DNA from: an uncultured Lachnospiraceae bacterium
GTDB taxonomy: Bacteria; Bacillota; Clostridia; Lachnospirales; Lachnospiraceae
Assembly (NCBI GenBank): GCA_934408585.1
Contig: CAKRVA010000002.1
Location: forward strand, 186,001 to 250,000
Reading direction: 5' to 3'
Length of the DNA stretch: 64,000 nucleotides
Made by a program: the position numbers and the translations under genes. Of this stretch, positions 1 to 10,333 are shown in pieces (position 1 is the first letter of the stretch; every line of letters begins with the position of its first letter). Below the pieces are notes generated by a model, which worked only from the letters and a program-made list of their open reading frames with translations, was not told where the DNA came from and searched no databases.

Positions 1-169
<169 letters not shown>

Positions 170-181
170 TTAAACCAGATT

Positions 182-233
182 AAGATGCTACTGCACAGGC
201 TATTATTGTTACAGCCTGTGCAGGTAACATCTT
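182..233 (-). other. Stem-loop in the dnaK-dnaJ intercistronic region
   Basis: Two nearly perfect complementary arms (about 20 bases each, 182-201 and 213-233, one mismatch and one bulge) enclose an 11-base loop between dnaK and dnaJ. In the direction of transcription it is not followed by a T-run, so it is not a typical terminator. It could be a processing or stability element, or partly attenuate dnaJ; that role is inference. Confidence 0.6.
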
Positions 234-261
234 TTTGTACTAAAACAATCTATACTCTATC

Positions 262-2157
<1,896 letters not shown>

Positions 2158-2172
2158 CTATTTATATACTAC

Positions 2173-2799
2173 TTACTGTACTACCGCTACCATACTATGT
2201 CTTACTACGCTGTCTCTGTAGGTATAACCCTTTTGAAGCTCCTGTGCAATCACACCGGATTCATATTCATCACTCTCCACCTGCATCACTGCATTATGAA
2301 GATTCGGGTCAAATTCTTCTCCCACAGCCGGAATCGGTTTTACTTCCATTTTATCCAATTCCGTCATCAGCTGTTTATATATCATTTCCATTCCTTCTGC
2401 AAAAGGAGTTCCTTTTTCATCTTCCGGAATGGAAGCAAGACCTCTTTCAAAATTGTCTACCACCGGAAGAATCTTTTCAATTACGCTTCTTGCTCCGGTC
2501 TCGAACATCATTGTCTTTTCTTTTTCTGTTCTCTTGCGGAAATTATCAAATTCTGCCATCTGACGTTTCACCTTATCTTCCAGCACGTCAATTTTTTCTT
2601 TCATGGCATCCTGTTTCTTATCCGCCTTCTGTTTATTTTTCTTTGCTTTTTTATCTGATTTTTCATCCTCCGGTGTTTCATCTGAAACATCATTGTCCAA
2701 TGCTTCACCGGCGATAGGATCTTCTCCATCCTGATGTTCTTCTTGTTCTAATTCCTTTTCAACCTCTTGGTCGAGTTCTTCTTTTATATCCTTTGCCAT
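2173..2799 (-). CDS. grpE: Nucleotide exchange factor GrpE
   Basis: GrpE dimerises through a long helix and releases ADP from DnaK. The first ~65 residues are very acidic and low-complexity, as is common. They are followed by a Lys-rich coiled-coil and the conserved core with FDNFRKRTEKEK, ILPVVDNFERGL and the C-terminal beta domain containing EFDPNLHNAVMQVE. At 208 residues it is a typical length. It lies between hrcA and dnaK with short gaps (23 and 27 bases), consistent with one heat-shock transcript. Confidence 0.98.
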   Translation of the reverse strand: MAKDIKEELDQEVEKELEQEEHQDGEDPIAGEALDNDVSDETPEDEKSDKKAKKNKQKADKKQDAMKEKIDVLEDKVKRQMAEFDNFRKRTEKEKTMMFETGARSVIEKILPVVDNFERGLASIPEDEKGTPFAEGMEMIYKQLMTELDKMEVKPIPAVGEEFDPNLHNAVMQVESDEYESGVIAQELQKGYTYRDSVVRHSMVAVVQ

Positions 2800-2822
2800 T
2801 AATACTCATTCCTTTCCATTCG

Positions 2823-3854
2823 CTATTCTTTCTTTTTATATAGTTCATCCAACTGATGAGTAATGGTTTTTAATGCTCCGACTACTTTATCATAGTCCAT
2901 TCGCTTAGGTCCGATAATTCCAATCGTTCCTCTCATTCCTTCTCCCAATTCATACGTGGCAGTCACAACACTGCAATCCCGCATAGACTGAATTGGTGTT
3001 TCATTTCCGATATACACCTGAATTCCTGTGTTATTCTCATCTGCCAGATTTTCCTGAACCAGTTCGGATAATAACTGTTTCTCTTCAAACGTATTGATGA
3101 TTTCACTGGCTTTCTGATTATCTGCAAGTTCCGGATATTTAAAAATATTGTTTGCACCGCTTGTATAGATTTCTAAATCTTCCTCTGCATGAATGGATTC
3201 CGCAATCGCATCAATCACATCTGCCACAATATCACTGTGAATACCTGCCTGCTGCTTTAAAGAGGAAATCATTCCAAGATTAATCTCTTCAAGTGCCAAA
3301 CCATTCAAATGGGTGTTTAACAGGATATTCAGCTTTAACAGTGTTTCATCATCCAGTGCTTCTGCTGTCTGTATAATATTGTTCTTAATTACGTTTCCTT
3401 CAATTACTACTACCGCAAGTATCTGATTTACATCTACTCTTGACAGCTGAATAAATTTCAGCTTATTGGTATGAATCATTGGTGTTGTAATCATGGATGC
3501 GTAATTGGTATTTGTTGCCAGAAGCTTTGCAACCTGTTTCAGAAGTAAATCCATCTTATCTTCCTTCTGAACCATCATTTCCTTCAGCTCTTCAAGTTCC
3601 TTATCCTTCTGCTCCATCATGGTATCTACATAAAGCCGATATCCTTTATCCGATGGAATTCTTCCTGCTGAGGTATGAGGCTGCAAAATATATCCCATTT
3701 CCTCCAAATCCGACATTTCATTACGAATGGTTGCGGAACTTAAGTTCAAATCCGTATACTTCGAAATTGTCCGGCTGCCAACAGGTTCGCCTGTTTCCAG
3801 ATAATTACGGATAATCGCCTGTAAAATCTTAACTTTTCTCTCGCTAAGTTCCAT
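2823..3854 (-). CDS. hrcA: Heat-inducible transcription repressor HrcA
   Basis: HrcA binds CIRCE and represses its own operon; its activity depends on GroEL in the characterised systems. The protein has an N-terminal winged-helix (ELSERKVKILQAIIRNYLETG, then SSATIRNEMSDLEEMGY) and the HrcA dimerisation/inserted domain, including PHTSAGRIPSDKGYR. The ATG at 3854 is preferred over the one nine bases upstream, because the AGAAAGG Shine-Dalgarno directly abuts the upstream ATG but is about nine bases from this one. First gene of the heat-shock operon; CIRCE lies about 45 bases upstream. Confidence 0.97.
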   Translation of the reverse strand: MELSERKVKILQAIIRNYLETGEPVGSRTISKYTDLNLSSATIRNEMSDLEEMGYILQPHTSAGRIPSDKGYRLYVDTMMEQKDKELEELKEMMVQKEDKMDLLLKQVAKLLATNTNYASMITTPMIHTNKLKFIQLSRVDVNQILAVVVIEGNVIKNNIIQTAEALDDETLLKLNILLNTHLNGLALEEINLGMISSLKQQAGIHSDIVADVIDAIAESIHAEEDLEIYTSGANNIFKYPELADNQKASEIINTFEEKQLLSELVQENLADENNTGIQVYIGNETPIQSMRDCSVVTATYELGEGMRGTIGIIGPKRMDYDKVVGALKTITHQLDELYKKKE

Positions 3855-3898
3855 GCCCACCATCCTTTCTTCTTATGGAGTAATGATTTTGTATTCTG

Positions 3899-3925
3899 TT
3901 AGCACTCGTTTTAATGGAGTGCTAA
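3899..3925 (-). promoter_or_regulatory. CIRCE operator (HrcA binding site)
   Basis: Perfect 9-9-9 match to the CIRCE consensus: TTAGCACTC, nine-base spacer, GAGTGCTAA. It sits just downstream of the -10 box, in the 5' leader of hrcA, so bound HrcA would block initiation of the hrcA-grpE-dnaK-dnaJ transcript. Confidence 0.98.
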
Positions 3926-3939
3926 CATCTACATTTATT

Positions 3940-3968
3940 AAGATATCACTTGAAATATGGATTGTCAA
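3940..3968 (-). promoter_or_regulatory. Sigma-A promoter of the hrcA-grpE-dnaK-dnaJ operon
   Basis: On the minus strand, a perfect -35 TTGACA (3963-3968) is separated by exactly 17 bases from -10 TATCTT (3940-3945). The start point would fall at or just before CIRCE. It lies in the 145-base gap between the OLD-type nuclease gene and hrcA. Confidence 0.88.
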
Positions 3969-3999
3969 TACGAAAGTATAAAGAATTTCTAAAGATTTT

Positions 4000-5850
4000 C
4001 TAAACCCGTTTGCTTTCAAAAAACATAAACCGGTCAATAGAATCCAAAATATCTGCAAACTCTTCCCGAGGCGCAATTTCAACATATTTTTTCAACAATT
4101 CATTTTCATTTTTCTTATATCTTCCATAATAAATATCAAACAAATTGTGCCCGCGTAGATATGTTTTGATTTCTTCCATATGGGCTTTCACATCCGCTAC
4201 CGTTTTTATATCGCTGCCCAAAACGGATGTCAGATGTCTTCCACTTTTTATTTTATACAAATATTCTTTCCATTTTTCTAAAAATATGTCATAAAATTCT
4301 TCTTCTGAGGACAATATGCCAAGCTCTGCCATAATCCGTGGATTTAAAAAGTAGTTTTCAAACGAATAATACTTTAAAATAAGAACATTCTGTGGCATGA
4401 CGCGGGGCAGATGATCGATGTCACGGAAATTTTGCTCCTCATAATATTTGCATAGCTGACTCTTTAGCAGCTCCGGGTCTTTTCCATCCCCATCACGAAT
4501 CATTAAAAATTGATCCTTAATATATACCTGATTCATATATTTCAGATTTGCATATGTTTTAATATTGGTACAGCTGTTTGTCGTAATGATCGCAACACGC
4601 GACAATTTTCCATTCTTATCATATACTTCCGAATAATACTTCTGCAGAAGTAACGGCAACCGGCTCTTATCCTGTTTCCCTTCTACGATAAAGACGAAAT
4701 TTACATTCATCAGATCATTTGCAGTATAACCTAAATTATCCAGCACACGACTGATATCTGTTCGTTTGCTTACCGTGGGCATCCCATTTTCATCAAGAAT
4801 CATCTGTTTAATCTGACGACTGTTAAAATTTGGAAGCAGATTTGGTGAATGGGTCGAAAAAATTACCTGTCGGTTCTTGGACAGCCGGTAAAGAATATCC
4901 CCTGATATTTTCTGCATGGTCGGATGAAGAAAAATTTCCGGCTCCTCCATCACTATAATACTGTTATCCTGATTTTCCTCTTCGGCATAAGTTTCCAGGA
5001 GTGACAGCATATAAATGCTCCGCATTCCTTTTCCAAGCCGTTCAATAGGTCTTGGTGATTCGTCTGCTTTCTGATAAATTTCTGTTGTTACCGTGAGCAT
5101 ACTTTCAACATTGCGGTTCATGGAGTAAAGAATTTCATCCTGTCCTCCATTCTTTTTGAAGTTTTCGTTTACTTTTCTTGCAAATTCATCCAGGTTCAAC
5201 TGGTACAATTTATAATCAAGCAGCTTGGATGTTTCAAATGCCGAAAGCTCCTCCGGTTTCTTCTGATTCAATAATCCAATACAGGAAAAACAATGCTTGC
5301 ATTGCTTTGCATCGTTAAAAAGACAGGTATTATCCCTCATTCTCTTTAACTCCGCATCCTCCTGCAAAAGAAGGAGCTCATTCTGAAACTGAGCAAGATT
5401 TCTGTCTGCACCAATATCATATATATTCGGAAAAACTTCTTTAATATATGGATTGTTCTTACGATATCCATCCTCATACCGGCACTTGCCATCCCGATTG
5501 ACGATATAGATAAATGATAACCGTTCTCCGTCAAAGGACGGTAACTTCTTTTGAAATTCTGCTTTCCAGGAATCAAATTTTCGGTAAGAACTGATTTTTC
5601 CGGCATGCTGAAGTTTCCGCAAGTCTTCCTCATCCACTTTCAGACTTACCGTAATTTCAATATTTGCCCCGTCTTCATCAAAGTCCTCCGGTCGTATCCG
5701 GTATGTACCTCCCACCGCTCGGATTGCGTCAAGTACTGTTGTTTTCCCGGTACTGTTTTGTCCTACCAGGATCAAAGCGTCCTCGATATCTTTAATTTCC
5801 AGACATTCAATGGATTTGAAACGGCTTATTTTTAAATATTCTATCTGCAT
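4000..5850 (-). CDS. OLD-family ATP-dependent nuclease (AAA/ABC ATPase plus Toprim)
   Basis: Seen: Walker A GQNSTGKTT at residues 30-38; an ABC-signature-like LGKGMRS near 272; Walker B IIVMEEPEIFLHP at about 298-310; an H-loop STHSP at 332-336. A C-terminal Toprim follows, with VEGK (glutamate near 390), the DGDG acidic pair near 453-455 and SFENYF near 497. This is the domain order of the OLD (overcoming lysogenization defect) nucleases, which cut DNA in phage defence or repair. Four cysteines at about 176, 184, 187 and 190 (CLFNDAKQCKHCFSC) form a probable metal site between the ATPase halves. There is no UvrD-like partner next to it, so it resembles stand-alone class 1 OLD proteins rather than GajA of Gabija. 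The biological role here is not known. Confidence 0.85.
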   Translation of the reverse strand: MQIEYLKISRFKSIECLEIKDIEDALILVGQNSTGKTTVLDAIRAVGGTYRIRPEDFDEDGANIEITVSLKVDEEDLRKLQHAGKISSYRKFDSWKAEFQKKLPSFDGERLSFIYIVNRDGKCRYEDGYRKNNPYIKEVFPNIYDIGADRNLAQFQNELLLLQEDAELKRMRDNTCLFNDAKQCKHCFSCIGLLNQKKPEELSAFETSKLLDYKLYQLNLDEFARKVNENFKKNGGQDEILYSMNRNVESMLTVTTEIYQKADESPRPIERLGKGMRSIYMLSLLETYAEEENQDNSIIVMEEPEIFLHPTMQKISGDILYRLSKNRQVIFSTHSPNLLPNFNSRQIKQMILDENGMPTVSKRTDISRVLDNLGYTANDLMNVNFVFIVEGKQDKSRLPLLLQKYYSEVYDKNGKLSRVAIITTNSCTNIKTYANLKYMNQVYIKDQFLMIRDGDGKDPELLKSQLCKYYEEQNFRDIDHLPRVMPQNVLILKYYSFENYFLNPRIMAELGILSSEEEFYDIFLEKWKEYLYKIKSGRHLTSVLGSDIKTVADVKAHMEEIKTYLRGHNLFDIYYGRYKKNENELLKKYVEIAPREEFADILDSIDRFMFFESKRV

Positions 5851-5877
5851 AATTGTCCCCCCGAACCTTCTGTTTCC

Positions 5878-5906
5878 ATTATCCCATACATAACTGTTTT
5901 TTGCAA
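5878..5906 (-). promoter_or_regulatory. Promoter of the OLD-type nuclease gene
   Basis: Minus-strand -35 TTGCAA (5901-5906), 17-base spacer, -10 GATAAT (5878-5883), with a TATGG upstream extension of the -10. A GGGGGG Shine-Dalgarno precedes the ATG at 5850. The -35 box touches the terminator of the upstream operon. Confidence 0.6.
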
Positions 5907-5938
5907 AAAAATAACGCTCTGTTGAGCGTTATTTTTTT
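5905..5938 (-). terminator. Rho-independent terminator of the ftsEX-ctp-SGNH operon
   Basis: Perfect 15-base inverted repeat with a TGTT loop: arms 5905-5919 and 5924-5938, core ATAACGCTC/GAGCGTTAT flanked by A7 and T7, so it could act on both strands. It overlaps the last codons and stop of the SGNH-like gene. Confidence 0.9.
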
Positions 5939-6903
5939 GCTACTGACACGGTAGTCATTTTATGATTAATAATATCTGCAATTCTTTCGGCAAGAACATC
6001 TCTTCCTTTTTCATTGTAATGAGATTGCTCCGTCATATATTCTTCATAATTATCTTCATTAATTGTTCCATAATAGTTATCAATAAATGAAACACCACCG
6101 GCACCTGCAACGGCATCAATCTCTTTTAATACATAATGCGGTATGGCACCATTTCCCAAATCATACGTTGTACCACTATGAACTTCTCCATTTTCGTCCG
6201 TGTATTGCGCGTAGGTTGGTGACATTACAAAAATACGTATATAAGGAAATGCTTCCTTGATTCTCTCAAGTGTTACGCGCAGACCCCCGGTCCATGCAGT
6301 CACATCATATGGATTATCCGGATTATCGCTTGGCGTTCCAATTTCGTAGTCGGTACTGTCATACATAATGACCATAACGTCTACCTTATTCATATCCACG
6401 GACTTCATAACCTCTACCGCTTCCAGATACTTCGGGTCCGGTTCATCCTTTGCAATAGACTCAATCGCCGTAAATTGCTGGGTCCGTAAAAACTCAACTA
6501 CATAATAAAAATTGAAATGGTCTCTGGTATATTGTGGATTGTATTCCGCATATTTGCATGCAGCCGAGGAGTCCGGAAAAGAACAGTCATATACGGTTGC
6601 ACCTGTTTTTTCTGCGATTTTGGAAGCAAGACCACTCTCTCCCCGTTCATCAGAAAACGGATTGTTTCCGAGGCATAAGATGGTAAGTTCTCCATCATCT
6701 TCATGACCTTCTAACAAAGAAGACTCCATTGGCAGAATCATGTCCATCGTTTCTACATCAAACTCGGATGGATCGACCTGTTCAATATCTTCCTCTTTAT
6801 TTGTTCCTTTGTTCCACCGATACAGACGAAATGCCGCTGTTCCTGCAATAATTACAATCAACGCAATAAATGCGATATGAATCCAACTGCTTTTTATTTT
6901 CAT
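5929..6903 (-). CDS. Membrane-anchored SGNH/GDSL-hydrolase-like protein
   Basis: 324 residues with one N-terminal membrane segment (about 8-26) and an extracytoplasmic domain. The fold is suggested by LTILCLGNNPFSDE (block I position), a VMVIMYDSTDY strand and the C-terminal SHYNEKGRDVLAERI block that supplies the His in SGNH hydrolases. The canonical GDS serine is replaced by GNN, and the Asp two or three residues before the His is not obvious, so activity is uncertain. It is the last gene of the ftsEX operon, which suggests a role in wall-polymer modification; that is inference. SD GGAG is seven bases before the ATG. Confidence 0.65.
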   Translation of the reverse strand: MKIKSSWIHIAFIALIVIIAGTAAFRLYRWNKGTNKEEDIEQVDPSEFDVETMDMILPMESSLLEGHEDDGELTILCLGNNPFSDERGESGLASKIAEKTGATVYDCSFPDSSAACKYAEYNPQYTRDHFNFYYVVEFLRTQQFTAIESIAKDEPDPKYLEAVEVMKSVDMNKVDVMVIMYDSTDYEIGTPSDNPDNPYDVTAWTGGLRVTLERIKEAFPYIRIFVMSPTYAQYTDENGEVHSGTTYDLGNGAIPHYVLKEIDAVAGAGGVSFIDNYYGTINEDNYEEYMTEQSHYNEKGRDVLAERIADIINHKMTTVSVAKK

Positions 6904-6926
6904 AATTTTACTCCATATACCTTAAA

Positions 6927-8162
6927 TTAATTTATCTTACCTTCCAGAATTTCAATTGCCTTTTCCAGCTGATTATCTATTCCGTTTTCTGCATATTGTT
7001 CATAGTTCATTTCTACTTCAATATCAGGCTCAATTCCAATTCCATGAATATTACGACCCGAAGGGGTAAAGTATGCACTTACGGTCAGCTTCAATGCTGA
7101 GCCATCCCCAAGGTACTGAATTCTTTGTACGATTCCCTTGCCATAAGTAGTCGTTCCAACGAGTGTTCCTTTATTATAGTCCTGAATGGCACCCGCCAGA
7201 ATTTCCGATGCACTGGCAGAATATTCATTGGTAAGAACAACAAGTGGTATTGTTAATTCGTTTTTGCCATCACAGGTATACTCTTTACGATTTCCTGCCT
7301 TGTCTTCGGTATATACAATCATTCCTTCAGGAAGAATTTTTCTTGCGATTTCAACTACCGCATTTAAATCACCACCCGGATTGCTACGTAAGTCAAGAAT
7401 CAATGCATTGATTCCCTTCTGTTTCAATTCTGCCATGGCCTCGGTATATTGGTCTACCGTAATTTCATCAAACTCACGGATTCGAATATACCCTATGGTA
7501 TCCGTTTCATCAAGGATTCCGCAATCCACGGTTGTATTTTCAATACGTTTCTCTCTTTTTACATCAAATTCAAGATAATCATATTCTCCCTGACGGTAAA
7601 TGGTAAGATGTACCGTGGTTCCTTCCAATCCCTTTACCATACTTACTACTTTTGAGGTTCCCAGTCCCTGGGTACTGGTGCCATCCACCTTATAAATGAC
7701 GTCACCACCTCTTAAACCGGCATTCTGTGCCGGGCTGTCTTCCATTACTTCGCTGATTACCGGCATATCGGTAGTCTGGTCTACGGAAATATAAGCACCT
7801 ATACCATAGGAAATTCCTTCATTCTCATTCAGAACCTCCTCCAGCTCCTCTTTCGTATAATATTCGGAATAGGGGTCGTTCAACGCTTCTGCCATTCCCT
7901 TATAGATACCATCCTGAAGCTGTTGCGTGGTTACTTCATCCCCATAAAAAAGTTCGTCTATGACTGCCTGGATGGTTTCCATTTTTGCCACGGAATTTGC
8001 ATTTACAACACTCGTACCATCTTCGGAACTGTTCTGTACCATCTTAAGGTGTGCAAAACGGTATACTCTGATTCCAACAAACACCCCAAGGACAAGAACA
8101 ATTCCCAGTGCAAGTCCAAGCAATAATCCGCATATATAACTTTTTTTATGTTCTCTTTCCAA
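6927..8162 (-). CDS. S41 family C-terminal processing protease (Ctp) with PDZ domain
   Basis: A 411-residue extracytoplasmic serine protease that cleaves near the C termini of unfolded or envelope proteins. It has an N-terminal membrane anchor (about 10-32), a PDZ domain around residues 110-200 (ISEVMEDSPAQNAGLRGGD), then the S41 core. The catalytic Ser lies in NEYSASASEILAGA and the Lys in GTTTYGKGIVQ. The best start is TTG at 8162 with GGAG ten bases upstream. Preceded by the EnvC-like hydrolase gene and followed 23 bases later by the SGNH-like gene. Related to CtpA/CtpB; which paralogue it is cannot be said. Confidence 0.93.
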   Translation of the reverse strand: MEREHKKSYICGLLLGLALGIVLVLGVFVGIRVYRFAHLKMVQNSSEDGTSVVNANSVAKMETIQAVIDELFYGDEVTTQQLQDGIYKGMAEALNDPYSEYYTKEELEEVLNENEGISYGIGAYISVDQTTDMPVISEVMEDSPAQNAGLRGGDVIYKVDGTSTQGLGTSKVVSMVKGLEGTTVHLTIYRQGEYDYLEFDVKREKRIENTTVDCGILDETDTIGYIRIREFDEITVDQYTEAMAELKQKGINALILDLRSNPGGDLNAVVEIARKILPEGMIVYTEDKAGNRKEYTCDGKNELTIPLVVLTNEYSASASEILAGAIQDYNKGTLVGTTTYGKGIVQRIQYLGDGSALKLTVSAYFTPSGRNIHGIGIEPDIEVEMNYEQYAENGIDNQLEKAIEILEGKIN

Positions 8163-8196
8163 TTTTTAATATCTCCATAAAAGAATCTTTTTATTT

Positions 8197-9417
8197 TTAA
8201 GAACGCAAATAGTTCCACGGACTTACATAACTGCCGTTCAATCGCACGCTAAAGTGCAGATGATTTCCGGTGGAACGTCCGGTGGAACCAACGGCTGCTA
8301 TCTTCTGGCCCTTGGTAACCTCCTGACCCTTCGAAACATAAAGTGCAGATGCATGCATATAAATCGTGTAGAGACTGTCCCCATGGTCAATCATAATATA
8401 ATTTCCCATGCTATTGCTATATGCGGCTGCCACTACGGTTCCATCATAGGCAGCCAGAATAGGACTTCCGCCCGGTGCCGCCATATCCAGTCCATTGTGA
8501 AATTGTTGTGTCCCGAGAATCGGATGGGTACGGTTACCATATTCATCCGAAATTCGCGTATAGGAAGGGGCCGGCCAGGTAAACATACCGCCGTCATATT
8601 TGCGCCCCTGCTCTGCTGCCAGTTTTTTACGTTCTTCGGCAACAATCGCTTCTAATGCCTTAATGGTTTCATTCTGTTCTGCAATATCCGCTTCATATTC
8701 TTTGATTGCCTGCTCTTTCGTTTTGATATCAGAAGAAACCTGATATATTTCGTTTGTTTTCGTTGCAATCAAATCATTTAAAGCAGCCTCTTCTTCTTCA
8801 ACTGCCGCTTTTGCTTCATCCAGGACACCTTTTTCCTCTTCCAGCTCTTCCTTACAAAGCGCCACATACTCTGCATGCGCCACATACTGGTCAAGAAGCT
8901 TACGGTCATAAGAAGACAGCATCTGAATATACTCTGCCTTATTCAGCATCTCTCCAAAAGAATTGGCACTGAACAGCAGCTCCAGATACATCACATCACC
9001 CTTTTCATACATAAACTTAATGCGGGTTTTCATGGCTTCGTATTGTTCCTGCTGTACTCTCTGTGCTTCTTCCAATTCCTCTGTCTTTTCTTTTATTTCC
9101 TGCTCTTTATCTGCAATGAGTGTCTTTAATTCATCAATTTTTGCCTGTACCGTACTCAGATTCGCATCCAACTGCGTCACATAGGCAGCCAAATCATTCT
9201 TTGATTTTTCCAGTTCTTCTTTCAGCTTCTTTACATCTGTCAGATTGCTTTGAAGCTGTTTCTTTTCCTGTTTTGCCTTATTGATTTCCGCTTCTTTTTC
9301 TTTGATGGTATCATTGGTAAGCTCACTGGCATAAATAACCTTTAACGGTTTACCAAAAAAACTAAATGCAAGTACAAAAGAAAGCAGCAGGCAAATCCAT
9401 CTTGTTTTCTGCTTCAT
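8197..9417 (-). CDS. EnvC/PcsB-like M23 peptidase, FtsEX-linked murein hydrolase (activator)
   Basis: 406 residues: an N-terminal signal/anchor (about 8-30), a long heptad-rich coiled coil (about 35-265) and a C-terminal LytM/M23 domain. The metal-binding residues are present (QFHNGLDMAAPGG for H and D, GNHLHFSV for HxH), so unlike E. coli EnvC it may itself cut peptidoglycan. Coiled-coil M23 or CHAP proteins of this kind are controlled by FtsEX in other bacteria, and ftsX lies 19 bases upstream on the same strand. Predicted site of action is the outer face of the membrane at the septum. Confidence 0.92.
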   Translation of the reverse strand: MKQKTRWICLLLSFVLAFSFFGKPLKVIYASELTNDTIKEKEAEINKAKQEKKQLQSNLTDVKKLKEELEKSKNDLAAYVTQLDANLSTVQAKIDELKTLIADKEQEIKEKTEELEEAQRVQQEQYEAMKTRIKFMYEKGDVMYLELLFSANSFGEMLNKAEYIQMLSSYDRKLLDQYVAHAEYVALCKEELEEEKGVLDEAKAAVEEEEAALNDLIATKTNEIYQVSSDIKTKEQAIKEYEADIAEQNETIKALEAIVAEERKKLAAEQGRKYDGGMFTWPAPSYTRISDEYGNRTHPILGTQQFHNGLDMAAPGGSPILAAYDGTVVAAAYSNSMGNYIMIDHGDSLYTIYMHASALYVSKGQEVTKGQKIAAVGSTGRSTGNHLHFSVRLNGSYVSPWNYLRS

Positions 9418-9436
9418 GCCCCGTCCTTATCCTGTA

Positions 9437-10333
9437 CTAAACTCTTAAATGCTTTCTAACCGTTACGATACTTCCAAGGAAACCAATTCCCACACCGATA
9501 ATCAATGATACCGGAAGCAATGTAGAGAAAATGGTCTGTACCGGTAAAAATGCAAGCAATTCACTTAATGCACTGAATTCTGTAACAATAAACTGAATAA
9601 CATTATTATATAATACATAGATAATTGCATCCGGAATAATTGCTCCGATTGCACCGATAATCATACCTTCAATGACAAACGGGGAACGTACAAAGTAATC
9701 CGTTGCACCAATATATTTCATAATCGTAATTTCTTCTTTACGAACGGAAATTCCGATTGTTACCGTATTGCTAATCAGGAACACGGATACTGCCAGCAGA
9801 ATTGCAATAATTCCTACTGAAATATATGCAATAAGTGCATTCACACCGGTCAGTGCAGATGCTGTTACGTCGGAACGGTTTACGGTACGAATACCATCCA
9901 GTCCCTCAAGATATGCAACCAGTGTCGGCTGCATGGATACATCATTCATATAGATTTCATAGCTTGCAGAATCTGCCAGCGGATTTTCTGTAAATCCATC
10001 TTCATATCCCGCAAGATACTCTGCTTTAAATCCTTCCCATGCTGCATCTGCAGAAATAAATTCCTTTTTGGAAACTTCCGGACGCTTATCAATTAACGCA
10101 CCGATTTCTTCTATTTTTTCCTGACTGATTCCTTCATCAAAAAATACTGTTACTGAAACACCTTCCTGTGCTGTCTTAACAATATTCTGGAAGTTCATCA
10201 ATACAGAATAAAAAACGCCAAACAAAAACAGACAGGCTCCTATCGTCGCTATGGATGCCAGTGAAAACCACTTATTTCTGAAAATATTAATAAAACCCTG
10301 TTTGATGGTATAAAATAATGTACTAATCCTCAT
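9437..10333 (-). CDS. ftsX: Cell-division ABC transporter permease-like protein FtsX
   Basis: FtsX transmits ATP hydrolysis by FtsE across the membrane to wall hydrolases. It begins RISTLFYTIKQGFINIFRNKW before TM1 (about 22-48). A large extracellular loop (about 50-165) follows, then three more membrane segments toward the C terminus, with the FtsX domain EEITIMKYIGATDYFVR. The ATG at 10333 has a well-placed AGGGTGG Shine-Dalgarno and begins the conserved sequence; a GTG at 10345 is the alternative. It overlaps the end of ftsE by 11 bases, implying translational coupling. Confidence 0.97.
   Translation of the reverse strand: MRISTLFYTIKQGFINIFRNKWFSLASIATIGACLFLFGVFYSVLMNFQNIVKTAQEGVSVTVFFDEGISQEKIEEIGALIDKRPEVSKKEFISADAAWEGFKAEYLAGYEDGFTENPLADSASYEIYMNDVSMQPTLVAYLEGLDGIRTVNRSDVTASALTGVNALIAYISVGIIAILLAVSVFLISNTVTIGISVRKEEITIMKYIGATDYFVRSPFVIEGMIIGAIGAIIPDAIIYVLYNNVIQFIVTEFSALSELLAFLPVQTIFSTLLPVSLIIGVGIGFLGSIVTVRKHLRV

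Noticed and set aside
2197..2717. Long plus-strand open frames (about 150 codons) antisense to grpE
   Set aside because: They are rich in Phe/Leu/His from the complement of an acidic, Lys-rich gene, have no Shine-Dalgarno and lie wholly inside a well-supported grpE.
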